Counted from the first letter of the stretch, positions 7,886-15,885 are shown. The stretch: DNA of 25,007 nucleotides from Candidatus Zixiibacteriota bacterium (GCA_030615745.1 JAUWYR010000037.1:1-25007), one strand, 5' to 3'. Made by a program: numbers and translations. The notes: a model not told the origin generated them from the letters alone.

Positions 7886-8260
7886 ATGAGAGACAAAAAA
7901 AAGATAAAAAGAAGACTTTTGGAAAGAAGGAAAAAAAGGGTTAGAAAAAAGGTCAGAGGTAATAGCCTGAGGCCGAGACTTACCGTGTATAAGAGTCTGA
8001 ATCATATTTATGCCCAAGTGGTAAATGACGAAGAACAGAAAACACTTTTTGGAGCATCCAGTCTTACTCCGGAACTTAAAAAAAGCTTAAATGAGAAAGA
8101 GACTAAAATAGAGATAGGCAAAAAAGTGGGATTGTTTTTAGCTAAATTGGCAAAAGAAAGAGGAATTATTAAAGTTATCTTTGATAGAAACAGGTATAGG
8201 TATCATGGGAGAGTTCGTTCCCTGGCAGAGGGAGCAAGGGAGGGAGGATTGGAATTTTAG
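7886..8260 (+). CDS. rplR: 50S ribosomal protein L18
   Basis: L18 binds 5S rRNA together with L5. The 124-residue product begins MRDKKKIKRRLLERRKKRVRKK, then has LRPRLTVYKSLNHIYAQVVND and ends FDRNRYRYHGRVRSLAEGAREGGLEF, the near-invariant L18 C-terminus. The start is an ATG at 7886. Unlike most neighbours it has no Shine-Dalgarno: the whole 19-base spacer is the ATGCTTCGCA-type unit. Translation may depend on termination-reinitiation from rplF. Confidence 0.96.
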   Translation: MRDKKKIKRRLLERRKKRVRKKVRGNSLRPRLTVYKSLNHIYAQVVNDEEQKTLFGASSLTPELKKSLNEKETKIEIGKKVGLFLAKLAKERGIIKVIFDRNRYRYHGRVRSLAEGAREGGLEF

Positions 8261-8278
8261 ATTCAAAAGAGGTGGAAA

Positions 8279-8764
8279 TTGGCTGAGATAGAAAAAGATC
8301 AGTTGGAATTAGAGGAAAGAGTTATCCATATTAATCGTGTAGCTAAGGTGGTTAAGGGAGGTCGTAGATTTAATTTTACTGCTTTGGTCGCAGCAGGTGA
8401 TAGAAAGGGGAGAGTTGGTGTTGGGTTGGGCAAAGCCTCAGAGGTATCCAATGCGATTACTAAAGCAACTGAATCTGCTAAAAAGAACATGGTTAAATTC
8501 CCCTTGGTCGATGGAACTATACCTTGTCAGGTGATTGGGAGATTTGGTGCAACCTCCGTGATTTTGAAGCCAGCCTCACCCGGCACAGGTGTTATCGCTG
8601 GTGGGCCAGTAAGAGCTGTTCTTGAGGCGGTCGGGGTACAGGATATTCTTACCAAGGTATTGAGGTCACGTAATCCACACAATGTGGTCAAAGCTACTAT
8701 GCGAGGACTTTTCGATCTTAAAAGGATTGTCGAGTTAAACCAGGAAAGAGAAAAGGGGGAATAA
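8279..8764 (+). CDS. rpsE: 30S ribosomal protein S5
   Basis: S5 takes part in decoding fidelity and mRNA entry. The 161-residue protein carries the double-stranded RNA-binding N-terminal domain ([43 protein letters not shown], residues about 10-52) and the C-terminal domain with [29 protein letters not shown]. The start is TTG at 8279, after AAGAGGTGG (8266-8274). No ATG nearby would fit. There is no visible deviation in the ram-mutation loop near GRRF. Confidence 0.96.
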   Translation: MAEIEKDQLELEERVIHINRVAKVVKGGRRFNFTALVAAGDRKGRVGVGLGKASEVSNAITKATESAKKNMVKFPLVDGTIPCQVIGRFGATSVILKPASPGTGVIAGGPVRAVLEAVGVQDILTKVLRSRNPHNVVKATMRGLFDLKRIVELNQEREKGE

Positions 8765-8776
8765 GGTGTTTTTTCT

Positions 8777-8959
8777 ATGCCAAAAAATTTGAAGATAACT
8801 CAGGTTAAAAGCTTTATCGGATATGAAAAAAAGCAAAAGGAGACAATTAAAGCTCTGGGTATAAAAAGGCTTTATCAATCGGTGATTAAAGAGGATACCT
8901 CCCAGATAAGGGGGATGATCAGGAAGGTTAGGCATCTTTTGAAGGTGGAAAAGTTATAG
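8777..8959 (+). CDS. rpmD: 50S ribosomal protein L30
   Basis: L30 is a small non-essential 50S protein. The 60 residues begin [32 protein letters not shown] and end [17 protein letters not shown], the family pattern of an I-G-x-x-x-x-Q/K-x-x-T-x-x-x-L-G-L/I core followed by a V-R-H motif. It lies 12 bp after rpsE, with AAGGTG overlapping the rpsE stop as the likely ribosome-binding site, and 16 bp before rplO. Confidence 0.95.
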   Translation: MPKNLKITQVKSFIGYEKKQKETIKALGIKRLYQSVIKEDTSQIRGMIRKVRHLLKVEKL

Positions 8960-8975
8960 AAGAGGAGTTTTTGAA

Positions 8976-9452
8976 TTGGCTAAATCGAAAAAATCATCTT
9001 TTAATCTTTTAAGCTTAGGGAATTTGGAAAAGGTGAAAGGGTGTGCCAAAAAAAGAAAAAGGGTTGGCCGAGGACCAGGTTCTGGTCACGGCAAGACCTC
9101 AACCCGTGGACATAAAGGGCAGATGGCAAGAGCAGGAGCTAAAAGAAGACCCTGGTTCGAAGGTGGCCAGATGCCTTTGCAAAGAAGGGTTCCTAAAAGA
9201 GGGTTTACTAATATATTCAAAAAAGAGTACCAGATAGTTAATTTAGAATCTTTATCCGAATGCGGAAAAGAGCAGGTTATCACTCCTAAGGTTTTAAAAA
9301 GCATGGGATTGATTAAAAAGGAGAAAAAGCCAGTAAAAATTTTGGGAGAGGGAAAGCTTTCTTCACCTCTCACAGTTTTCGCAAATGCTTTCAGCAAAAA
9401 GGCTAAGGAAGAAATCGAGGCTTGTGGCGGCAAGGCAGAGGTGTTAAAATGA
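8976..9452 (+). CDS. rplO: 50S ribosomal protein L15
   Basis: L15 is a late-assembling 50S protein. The 158-residue product has the glycine-rich RNA-binding stretch RKRVGRGPGSGHGKTSTRGHKGQ (residues about 25-47), then FEGGQMPLQRRVPKRGF and the C-terminal globular domain ending EEIEACGGKAEVLK. It starts with TTG at 8976, after AGAGGAG (8960-8966). An out-of-register TTG at 8971 is not in frame. The stop overlaps the secY start by ATGA. Confidence 0.96.
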   Translation: MAKSKKSSFNLLSLGNLEKVKGCAKKRKRVGRGPGSGHGKTSTRGHKGQMARAGAKRRPWFEGGQMPLQRRVPKRGFTNIFKKEYQIVNLESLSECGKEQVITPKVLKSMGLIKKEKKPVKILGEGKLSSPLTVFANAFSKKAKEEIEACGGKAEVLK

Positions 9453-10756
9453 TCGACACAATTAAAAATATATTCAAAATACCTGAACTGCGAAAAAGAA
9501 TATTCTTCACCTTAGCGTTATTTGTAGTCTATCGAATTGGAGGACATATCCCTACTCCCGGAGTTGATGGCTCGGCAATGGTTGAGTTTTTCAAAGGCGC
9601 CAAAGGCTCCCTTTTTGGACTATTCGATATGTTTGTGGGAGGTGCTTTCGGCAAAGCTACTATTTTCTCCTTGGGGATTATGCCCTATATCTCTGCCTCG
9701 ATCATTATGCAGCTTTTGGGCGCGGTGGTTCCATATTTCCAAAAATTGCAAAAAGAAGGGGAAGAGGGTAGAAGAAAAATAACCCAGTATACAAGATACG
9801 GAACAGTACTTATTGCAGCTATTCAGGCATTGGCTACTTCAGTCTTCTTGGAGAGCCTTAATATTGGAGGGAGATATGTTGTTCCAAATCCAGGAGTAGG
9901 ATTTAAGCTTTTGACTATGCTCACATTCACCTCGGGAACCATCTTCATAATGTGGTTAGGTGAACAGATAACGGAGAAAGGGATTGGAAATGGCATCTCC
10001 CTTATAATAATGATCGGGATCATAGCCAGAATGCCATCTGGAATAGTTGAAGAGTTCAGTAGATTTATGCGCGGTGAAAGATACCTGATACAGGAACTTA
10101 TTCTTATAGCTATAATAGTAGGTGTGATTGCAGCTATAGTTTTAGTTACTCGGGCTCAGAGAAAAATTCCAGTTCAATATGCTAAAAGGGTGGTTGGAAG
10201 AAAAATGTATGGGGGACAGAGCACTCATATCCCCCTCTCGGTTAATACCGCTGGAATAATTCCAATAATCTTTGCTCAGTCAATAATGTTTGCTCCCAGC
10301 ACCTTGGCATCCTTTTTCCCAAACTCGGAGCTTATGCAATCTTTCACAATGAATTTCCGTCCGGGAGGATTACTATATTCTTTAATCTATGGCCTTTTGA
10401 TCGTATTCTTTGCTTATTTCTATACCGCAATAGTATTTAATCCAGTTGATTTAGCTGATAATATGAGGAAGTATGGAGGATTTATCCCAGGGGTAAGACC
10501 AGGAAAGAAAACATCTGAATATATAGATAAGGTTTTAACCAGAATCACCTTACCCGGAGCTACATTTTTCGCCTTGATAGCTATTCTCCCATACTTTATG
10601 ATGAGCGCGATGAATATTCAGTTCTTTTTTGGCGGGACCGGTCTTTTGATTGTGGTAGGAGTTGCCTTAGACACCTTACAGCAGATAGAGTCACATCTGA
10701 TGATGAGACATTATCAGGGGTTTCTGAAAAAAGGGAAAATAAGGGTGAGATTTTAA
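9449..10756 (+). CDS. secY: Protein translocase subunit SecY
   Basis: SecY is the channel subunit of SecYEG in the cytoplasmic membrane, used for export of proteins such as the M14 peptidase and lipoproteins in this window. From ATG 9449 the protein has 435 residues, the usual size, with ten hydrophobic segments. Signature stretches are FVVYRIGGHIPTPGVD near the first membrane segment, IFSLGIMPYISASIIMQLL (segment 2), LGEQITEKGIGNGISLIIM, and RHYQGFLKKGKIRVRF at the C-terminus. The frame is open upstream to 9422, but that part is rplO antisense-frame read-through; ATGA overlap with rplO fixes the start. Confidence 0.97.
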   Translation: MIDTIKNIFKIPELRKRIFFTLALFVVYRIGGHIPTPGVDGSAMVEFFKGAKGSLFGLFDMFVGGAFGKATIFSLGIMPYISASIIMQLLGAVVPYFQKLQKEGEEGRRKITQYTRYGTVLIAAIQALATSVFLESLNIGGRYVVPNPGVGFKLLTMLTFTSGTIFIMWLGEQITEKGIGNGISLIIMIGIIARMPSGIVEEFSRFMRGERYLIQELILIAIIVGVIAAIVLVTRAQRKIPVQYAKRVVGRKMYGGQSTHIPLSVNTAGIIPIIFAQSIMFAPSTLASFFPNSELMQSFTMNFRPGGLLYSLIYGLLIVFFAYFYTAIVFNPVDLADNMRKYGGFIPGVRPGKKTSEYIDKVLTRITLPGATFFALIAILPYFMMSAMNIQFFFGGTGLLIVVGVALDTLQQIESHLMMRHYQGFLKKGKIRVRF

Positions 10757-11401
10757 TTGAATGTAGTTTTACTCGGAATTCCTGGATCAGGAAAAGGGAC
10801 CCAGGCTAACTTTTTGAAGAAAAGACTGAAACTCAAAGCAATCCTCACCGGTGACCTTCTAAGAGAAGCGGTAGAAAAAGGAACGAAATTAGGAGAGGAT
10901 GCAAAGGAGTTTATGGAAAAAGGAGATTTAGTTCCAGATCAGATCATACTCGATCTGATCGAGGAAAAAATTAAAGAGCAAAAAAACTTTTCTGGTTTTG
11001 TGCTGGATGGTTTTCCAAGAACTTTAACTCAGGCTGAAGGGTTGGATCTTTTGCTTGAGAGGACGGGAAAAAGCCTCGATTATGCGATAAAATTGAATCT
11101 GCCAAAAGAGAGGGTATTGAAAAGATTGGAGGGAAGACTTGTTTGTCCTTTTTGTGAAGCTTTTTATAATCTCGAAACCAACCCTCCTAAAAAAGACCTT
11201 TTATGTGACTTTTGCACAAAGAAATTAATCAGAAGGTCAGATGATAAAAAAGATTTAATCGCAACTCGCATTCAAGTTTACCAAAAAAAGACTGAACCGG
11301 TTGAAGATTACTATCAAAAACAAGGTAAATTAAAAATAGTGGATGGAGATGCTAAAGCAGATTTAGTTTTTGAAAGAATTTTGGCTGTTTTGAAAAAATG
11401 A
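10757..11401 (+). CDS. adk: Adenylate kinase with zinc-type LID
   Basis: Adenylate kinase converts AMP plus ATP to two ADP in the cytoplasm. The 214 residues show the P-loop GIPGSGKGT (7-15), the AMP-binding TGDLLREAV (31-39), DGFPRT (84-89) and a LID with four cysteines (C130, C133, C150, C153) suited to structural zinc. The second position after CPFC is Glu, not the common Gly. The start is TTG, abutting the secY stop with no gap; an AAGGGTGAG lies about eight bases upstream inside secY. The secY-adk-map-infA order is standard. Confidence 0.96.
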   Translation: MNVVLLGIPGSGKGTQANFLKKRLKLKAILTGDLLREAVEKGTKLGEDAKEFMEKGDLVPDQIILDLIEEKIKEQKNFSGFVLDGFPRTLTQAEGLDLLLERTGKSLDYAIKLNLPKERVLKRLEGRLVCPFCEAFYNLETNPPKKDLLCDFCTKKLIRRSDDKKDLIATRIQVYQKKTEPVEDYYQKQGKLKIVDGDAKADLVFERILAVLKK

Positions 11402-12144
11402 TAATTCTTAAATCCAAAAGGGAGATCGAGGTAATCAGAGAAAACGGGAGGATTTTGGCTCAGACTTTTAAATTGGTTGAAAAGAACATAAAAGAAGGGA
11501 TTAAAACTAAAAAGCTCGATAGGTTGGCCGAGGAGTTTATTAAGAAAAATGGTGCGCATCCTGCTTTTAAAGGCTATCGTGGTTTCCCTGCTAATATCTG
11601 TATCTCCATAAATGAGGAGGTGGTGCACGGCATACCTACGGATAGAATTTTGGTCTCTGGAGACATCGTTTCTGTGGATATAGGCGTATACAAGGATGGT
11701 TATTTCGCTGATGGAGCTTTTACCTACAAAGTGGGAGAGACATCTCCAAAAGCTCAAAAATTGATCGATATTACACGTAATTCACTTTATAAAGGAATCG
11801 AATCTTGTCTGGAAGGTAAGAATCTATCTGATATATCTTTTGCCATTCAGTCTTATGTTGAGGCTTTTGGATTTCAAGTGGTAAGAGAACTGGTAGGTCA
11901 CGGTATTGGTAGAGATATGCATGAGGAGCCACAGGTGCCTAACTTCGGCACCCCAGGTCAAGGACCGGTGTTAAAAGAAGGAATGGTATTAGCAATTGAA
12001 CCAATGGTTAATCAAAAAACCTACGAGATTGAAACCCTGGATGATGGATGGACTGTGGTAACCAAGGATAGGTCACTTTCCGCTCATTTCGAGCACACGG
12101 TGTGTATTACTAAAAATGGTCCCAAGATTCTAACTCAAATTTGA
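11398..12144 (+). CDS. map: Methionine aminopeptidase, type I
   Basis: This metalloenzyme removes the initiator methionine from nascent proteins. The 248-residue product is a complete type I enzyme without extra domains. The pita-bread metal ligands are visible: the Asp pair in [15 protein letters not shown] (about 93-107), His in [15 protein letters not shown], Glu in LAIEPM and Glu in FEHTV. The HGIP motif contains the conserved substrate-site His. ATG 11398 overlaps the adk stop (ATGA), so the two are translationally coupled. Confidence 0.97.
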   Translation: MIILKSKREIEVIRENGRILAQTFKLVEKNIKEGIKTKKLDRLAEEFIKKNGAHPAFKGYRGFPANICISINEEVVHGIPTDRILVSGDIVSVDIGVYKDGYFADGAFTYKVGETSPKAQKLIDITRNSLYKGIESCLEGKNLSDISFAIQSYVEAFGFQVVRELVGHGIGRDMHEEPQVPNFGTPGQGPVLKEGMVLAIEPMVNQKTYEIETLDDGWTVVTKDRSLSAHFEHTVCITKNGPKILTQI

Positions 12145-12163
12145 ATTTGCTTTAAAAAGAGAT

Positions 12164-12382
12164 ATGGCTAAAGAGGAATCGATACAGGTGGAAGGAAAGG
12201 TAATTGAACCGTTGCCCAACGCTATGTTTAAAGTTGAGCTCGATAATGGACATATTGTTTTAGCTCATGTATCTGGTAAGATGAGGATGCACTTTATAAG
12301 AATACTTCCTGGAGATAGGGTTACTGTTGAGCTTTCTCCCTATGATTTAAGCAGAGGGAGAATAGTATATAGATATAAATAG
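12164..12382 (+). CDS. infA: Translation initiation factor IF-1
   Basis: IF-1 is a single OB-fold protein that blocks the A site during initiation. The 72 residues, [21 protein letters not shown]..., [40 protein letters not shown], are of exact family length with no unusual residues. It follows map by 19 bp with AAAAAGAGA upstream. Its position just before rpmJ is canonical. Confidence 0.98.
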   Translation: MAKEESIQVEGKVIEPLPNAMFKVELDNGHIVLAHVSGKMRMHFIRILPGDRVTVELSPYDLSRGRIVYRYK

Positions 12383-12393
12383 AGGTGATGAAA

Positions 12394-12507
12394 TTGAAGG
12401 TGAGATCTTCAGTTAAAGTTCGTTGTGAGAAGTGTAGGATCGTTAAAAGAAAAGGTGTGATAAGGGTGATCTGCAAAAACCCGAGACACAAACAAAGGCA
12501 GAGGTAG
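12394..12507 (+). CDS. rpmJ: 50S ribosomal protein L36, zinc form
   Basis: L36 is the smallest ribosomal protein. The 37-residue reading from TTG 12394, [20 protein letters not shown]..., ends [13 protein letters not shown]. It has the C-x2-C, C, H zinc ligands of the C+ form (C11, C14, C27, H32). An ATG at 12388 would add two residues, but it lies inside the AGAGGTGA ribosome-binding site (12381-12388), so TTG is preferred. The gene sits 11 bp after infA and 14 bp before rpsM, its usual place at the start of the alpha cluster. Confidence 0.94.
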   Translation: MKVRSSVKVRCEKCRIVKRKGVIRVICKNPRHKQRQR

Positions 12508-12521
12508 AAAGGAGGAAAGAT

Positions 12522-12911
12522 TTGGCAAGAATCGCTGGAGTTGATTTACCTAAGGATAAAAGGATTGAGATCGGCTTAACTTATATTTTTGGAATTGGAA
12601 GAAGCTCAGCAAAAAGGATCTTAGAAAAAACCGGGTTAAATCCAGATACACGTGTCAAAAAGCTAAAAGAGGAGGATGTAGCTAAGCTTAGATCGGTGAT
12701 AGAGTCTGATTATAAGGTTGAGGGTACCCTTCGCGCAGAGGTTTCGATGGATATCAAAAGATTAATCGATATCGGGTCTTATCGTGGTTTGAGGCACCGG
12801 CGGGGTCTACCAGTCAGAGGACAGAGAACCAAGACCAATGCAAGATCCAGAAAGGGTCCGAAAAAGACTATTGGAACTAAAAAGAAAGCAACTGGCCCGG
12901 CTCATAAATAA
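12522..12911 (+). CDS. rpsM: 30S ribosomal protein S13
   Basis: S13 in the 30S head makes intersubunit bridges B1a/B1b and touches P-site tRNA. The 129-residue protein shows [30 protein letters not shown] (helix-two-turns-helix region), then [30 protein letters not shown]. The C-terminus is a Lys-rich tail. The start is TTG at 12522 with a strong AAAGGAGG six bases upstream. No ATG option exists that keeps the M-A-R-I-A-G opening. Confidence 0.96.
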   Translation: MARIAGVDLPKDKRIEIGLTYIFGIGRSSAKRILEKTGLNPDTRVKKLKEEDVAKLRSVIESDYKVEGTLRAEVSMDIKRLIDIGSYRGLRHRRGLPVRGQRTKTNARSRKGPKKTIGTKKKATGPAHK

Positions 12912-12939
12912 AAATTTAGTTTTTTGAAAGGAGAAAAAA

Positions 12940-13332
12940 TTGCCTGAAAAAGGAAAGAAGAAGGTCAAAAAAAAGCTAAAAAAAATCGATCCATTAGGTA
13001 CTGTTCATATTCAGGCAACTTTTAACAACACCATAATCACTATAACTGACTCAAAAGGAGATGTTCTTGTCTGGTCCTCTGCTGGTAAGTCGGGTTTTAA
13101 GGGTTCAAAAAAAAGCACCCCTTTTGCTGCTCAGGTGGCAGCTAAGATAGCGGCTAAAGAGGCGTTGGATTTAGGGCTTAAAAAGGTAAAAGTTAGGGTG
13201 AAAGGTCCAGGCTCAGGAAGGGAGGCAGCTATCAGATCCCTTCAGGCAGCGGGATTGGAGATAACTGCGATAAGGGACGTAACCTCAATCCCTCATAACG
13301 GCTGTCGCCCACCTAAAAGGAGAAGAGTGTAG
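12940..13332 (+). CDS. rpsK: 30S ribosomal protein S11
   Basis: S11 forms part of the 30S platform near the E-site mRNA. The 130 residues contain [44 protein letters not shown] (residues about 22-65), then [42 protein letters not shown], an intact C-terminus. It has a Lys-rich N-terminal extension. The TTG start at 12940 lies after GAAAGGAG (12925-12932). It is followed by an unusually long 203-bp gap before rpsD. Confidence 0.96.
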   Translation: MPEKGKKKVKKKLKKIDPLGTVHIQATFNNTIITITDSKGDVLVWSSAGKSGFKGSKKSTPFAAQVAAKIAAKEALDLGLKKVKVRVKGPGSGREAAIRSLQAAGLEITAIRDVTSIPHNGCRPPKRRRV

Positions 13333-13431
13333 ACAAGGATTTTTAAAGTTATCCGACTAAAAGTTGCAGTTATTAATATGGTTAAATTAAGTTCAACGTA
13401 GATAAAATGAAAACGATCCCTTAAATGAGTC

Positions 13432-13458
13432 TTTTGAAAAAATTAGAAGTTTTCAAAA
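13432..13458. promoter_or_regulatory. Inverted repeat overlapping the predicted rpsD -35 region
   Basis: TTTTGAAAA (13432-13440) and TTTTCAAAA (13450-13458) form a perfect nine-base inverted repeat with a nine-base spacer. The right arm overlaps the predicted -35 element of the promoter at 13452-13480. It could be an operator or simply AT-rich chance symmetry. It lacks the GC stem expected of a terminator. Confidence 0.35.
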
Positions 13459-13480
13459 AAAGATGTTTTTTTTATATAAT
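13452..13480 (+). promoter_or_regulatory. Predicted sigma-70-type promoter for rpsD-rpoA-rplQ
   Basis: TTCAAA (13452-13457, four of six consensus matches) and a perfect TATAAT (13475-13480) are separated by 17 bp, in the 203-bp gap between rpsK and rpsD. Transcription would begin near 13487, about 50 bases before the rpsD ATG. This would let rpsD, rpoA and rplQ be expressed partly apart from the upstream cluster. Confidence 0.5.
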
Positions 13481-13535
13481 AGATGCCTAATGAAAGATTT
13501 TATTTTAAGCTAATTAAAGCTTAGGGAGTGATTGG

Positions 13536-14165
13536 ATGGCAAGGTACACTGGTCCTGTTTGTAAAATCTGTCGAAGAGAAAAGGAGAAGCTTTTTTTGAA
13601 AGGGAGTCGTTGCTTCTCGGAGAAGTGCTCATATGATAAAAAGAGTTATGCTCCAGGTCAACATGGGCAGAGAATGAGGAGAAGAGTTTCAAGCTATGGA
13701 TTTCAACTAAGGGAGAAGCAAAAGCTAAAAAGAATTTACGGGGTAATGGAAAAACAGTTTCATGGCTATTTCGAAAAGGCGGAGAAGAAAAAAGGTATTA
13801 CTGGAGAGATCCTCTTGCAAATGCTTGAATGTCGACTTGATAATTTAGTATATCGTTTAGGCTTTGCCCCATCTCGAAAAGCTGCCCGCCAACTGGTCAG
13901 ACACGGTCACTTTTTGGTAAATGGAGGAAGGGTAAACATACCCTCTTATCAGGTGAAGCCAAAAGAGACAATCTCAGTGAGAGAAAAAAGCAGAGATTTA
14001 GAGATAATTCATCTCAGCTTAAAAGAGGCAGGTCGAGGAGCAGATCTCTCCTATCTCAGACTGGATAAAGCTAAACTGGAGGGTGAACTTCTCGATATTC
14101 CAAAAAGGATAGATATCCCTATTTTAGCACAGGAACAATCAATAGTAGAGCTTTACTCCAAATAA
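13536..14165 (+). CDS. rpsD: 30S ribosomal protein S4, cysteine-containing form
   Basis: S4 nucleates 30S assembly and is the alpha-operon repressor in E. coli. The 209-residue protein has an N-terminal four-cysteine cluster (C9, C12, C26, C31) typical of zinc-binding S4, then SYAPGQHGQRMRRRVSSYGFQLREKQKLKRIYG. The S4 RNA-binding domain is RLDNLVYRLGFAPSRKAARQLVRHGHFLVNGGRVNIPSY (residues about 98-137). TTAGGGAGTG precedes the ATG. Its own promoter is predicted at 13452-13480. Confidence 0.97.
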   Translation: MARYTGPVCKICRREKEKLFLKGSRCFSEKCSYDKKSYAPGQHGQRMRRRVSSYGFQLREKQKLKRIYGVMEKQFHGYFEKAEKKKGITGEILLQMLECRLDNLVYRLGFAPSRKAARQLVRHGHFLVNGGRVNIPSYQVKPKETISVREKSRDLEIIHLSLKEAGRGADLSYLRLDKAKLEGELLDIPKRIDIPILAQEQSIVELYSK

Positions 14166-14168
14166 ATT

Positions 14169-14188
14169 AACCTCTTTTTAAGGAGGTT
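14169..14188 (+). promoter_or_regulatory. Hairpin sequestering the rpoA ribosome-binding site
   Basis: AACCTC (14169-14174) pairs with GAGGTT (14183-14188) around an eight-base loop. The 3' arm contains most of the rpoA Shine-Dalgarno AAGGAGG (14180-14186). The 5' arm begins four bases after the rpsD stop, so a ribosome finishing rpsD would open the stem. This predicts coupling of rpoA translation to rpsD. The stem is short, so the effect may be modest. Confidence 0.45.
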
Positions 14189-14195
14189 GAAGCAT

Positions 14196-15182
14196 ATGAA
14201 ATGGAAAAGTATTCAAATGCCTAAAGAGGTGATGGTAGATGAGAATACCCTCTCGGAAAAATATACCAAATTTATTATAGAGCCTTTGGAGAGGGGATTC
14301 GGACTAACTTTGGGCAATGCTTTACGTCGAACACTTTTATTCTCGATTCAGGGCGCAGCACCGGTAGCGGTCAGAATTGATGGGATTTTGCATGAGTTCT
14401 CCACTATTCCAGGAGTTTATGAGGATGTAACTGAGATCATCTTAAATATCAAAAAGATCAGATTGAGACTTTTAGGTGATGAGCCCAAGACCTTTATTCT
14501 GGAAAAAGATAAGATAGGAGAACTCAAAGCGGGTGACATCAAAACAGATGGCGATATCGAGATTTTGAACCCGGAGCAGCACATTCTTAAAATAACAGAG
14601 GATACTAAGGTGCATATCGAGATAGATATTGGCACCGGGAGAGCCTATGTTCCTGCAGAGCAGAACAAGATTCCAGATGCACCTTTAGAAACTATATTTT
14701 TAGATGCTCATTTTTCTCCTGTTACCAAGGTCAACTTTGAGGTAGAGAATACCAGGGTAGGACATCGCACCGATTATGACAGACTCATCTTAGAGGTTTG
14801 GACAGATGAAAGTATTACTCCTGAGGATGCATTATCTTTTGCCTCCAGGCTTTTAAAAGACCATCTGCAGGTCTTCATAAAAATGGATAAGGAGATAGAG
14901 ATGGCAGAGGAGGAGGTTGTGGATGAGGAGACCTTAAAGATCAGAAATCTTTTAAAGATGAGGGTGGATGAACTTGAGCTTTCTGTAAGGTCTTCCAATT
15001 GCTTGAGAGCGGCGAATATTCAAACTTTAGAGGAACTGGTGACAAAGAGTGAATCTGAGATGCTGAAATACAGAAACTTTGGAAGGAAATCACTTAGCGA
15101 GCTTCAGGATGTTCTGGAAGGTTTAGGATTACACTTCGGAATGGATGTGAGTAAGTATAAAGAGCAGGAGAAGAAGAAGTAG
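14196..15182 (+). CDS. rpoA: DNA-directed RNA polymerase subunit alpha
   Basis: The alpha subunit dimerises to start RNA polymerase assembly. The 328-residue product has the alpha N-terminal domain with FIIEPLERGFGLTLGNALRRTLLFSIQGAA (residues about 27-56). An acidic linker (MAEEEVVDEE) follows, and then the C-terminal domain with RVDELELSVRSSNCLRAANIQTLEELV and FGRKSLSELQDVLEGLGL, the promoter UP-element and activator contact module. A TTG at 14187 directly abuts the AAGGAGG, so ATG 14196 with nine-base spacing is chosen. The stop TAG is the first triplet of a heptad repeat array. Confidence 0.97.
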   Translation: MKWKSIQMPKEVMVDENTLSEKYTKFIIEPLERGFGLTLGNALRRTLLFSIQGAAPVAVRIDGILHEFSTIPGVYEDVTEIILNIKKIRLRLLGDEPKTFILEKDKIGELKAGDIKTDGDIEILNPEQHILKITEDTKVHIEIDIGTGRAYVPAEQNKIPDAPLETIFLDAHFSPVTKVNFEVENTRVGHRTDYDRLILEVWTDESITPEDALSFASRLLKDHLQVFIKMDKEIEMAEEEVVDEETLKIRNLLKMRVDELELSVRSSNCLRAANIQTLEELVTKSESEMLKYRNFGRKSLSELQDVLEGLGLHFGMDVSKYKEQEKKK

Positions 15183-15214
15183 GCAGTATACAGTATACAG
15201 TAGGCAGTAGGCAG
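15180..15214 (+). repeat. Heptanucleotide tandem array, five units (TANRCAG type)
   Basis: Five phased units occur: TAGGCAG, TATACAG, TATACAG, TAGGCAG, TAGGCAG, followed by ATGGGAG. The first unit begins exactly at the rpoA stop codon. The array fills most of the rpoA-rplQ spacer. Three units begin with TAG and give stops in two frames. On the reverse strand the array reads as an open YCxLPTAY-type peptide that creates false reading frames. Confidence 0.85.
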
Positions 15215-15227
15215 ATGGGAGAAGAAG

Positions 15228-15737
15228 ATGAGGCATGGAAAAAGAGTAAAAAAGCTTGGAAGAACTAAGGAGCATAGAAAAGCAATGCTTTCCAATATGA
15301 CCGCATCCCTTCTGGCTCATATTCAGATAAGAACTACTCTTGTCAAAGCTAAAGCGGTGAAGAGGGTGGTTGATAGATTGATCACCCTGGCAAAAAAAGG
15401 GAATCTCCATGCTAAAAGACAGGCATACGATGTGATAAGGCAAAGAGGATTGGTCAAAAAGCTTTTCGATGAGATAGGACCTAAATTCTCCGAAAGAGAT
15501 GGAGGATATACGCGGGTCTTGAAATTGGGAACTCGGAGAGGGGATGGAGCTGAAATGGCTGTTGTGGAACTTTTGATGGAAAAACCAATAAAGGTAAAGG
15601 AGAAGGGGAAAAAGACCAAACCTGAGAAGAAAACAGCTAAAGCTAAAATTCCAGAGACCAAGGAGAAACAGACGAAAAAACAACCGCAAAAACCCAAGAC
15701 TAAAGTCGAAGAAAAATCGGAGGAAAAAGAGGGATAA
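15228..15737 (+). CDS. rplQ: 50S ribosomal protein L17 with long charged tail
   Basis: L17 lies near the tunnel exit. The first ~115 residues are standard: MRHGKRVKKLGRTKEHRKAMLSNMTASLL..., VDRLITLAKKGNLHAKRQAYDVI and GGYTRVLKLGTRRGDGAEMAVVEL. The family is usually 115-130 residues; this one has 169, because a tail of about 45-50 residues rich in Lys, Glu, Pro and Thr follows. The tail looks disordered. The gene ends the superoperon 20 bp before a strong terminator. GGGAGAAGAAG serves as the ribosome-binding site. Confidence 0.96.
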   Translation: MRHGKRVKKLGRTKEHRKAMLSNMTASLLAHIQIRTTLVKAKAVKRVVDRLITLAKKGNLHAKRQAYDVIRQRGLVKKLFDEIGPKFSERDGGYTRVLKLGTRRGDGAEMAVVELLMEKPIKVKEKGKKTKPEKKTAKAKIPETKEKQTKKQPQKPKTKVEEKSEEKEG

Positions 15738-15757
15738 AAGATTAAGAAGTTTTTTAG

Positions 15758-15797
15758 AAGGCAACCTCACTTTGGTAGGTTGCCTTTTTATTTTTTG
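15758..15797 (+). terminator. Rho-independent terminator of the ribosomal superoperon
   Basis: AAGGCAACCT (15758-15767) and AGGTTGCCTT (15777-15786) form a perfect ten-base stem with a nine-base loop, followed by a T-rich run to 15796. It lies 20 bases after the rplQ stop. Confidence 0.92.
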
Positions 15798-15885
15798 CAA
15801 TTTTCAGAGGTTTTATTATTTCGAAAAAGATAAAGCTAAAAGAATGAATTTATCTTAACAACTATGTGATAAAAAACTTGGAATG

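Noticed and set aside
15129-15800. A 223-codon minus-strand reading frame across rplQ and the heptad array
   Set aside because: It is antisense to rplQ, low in complexity (mostly Phe, Leu, Ser), and the heptads alone create its YCLLYTVYCLL segment. The plus-strand L17 is certain.
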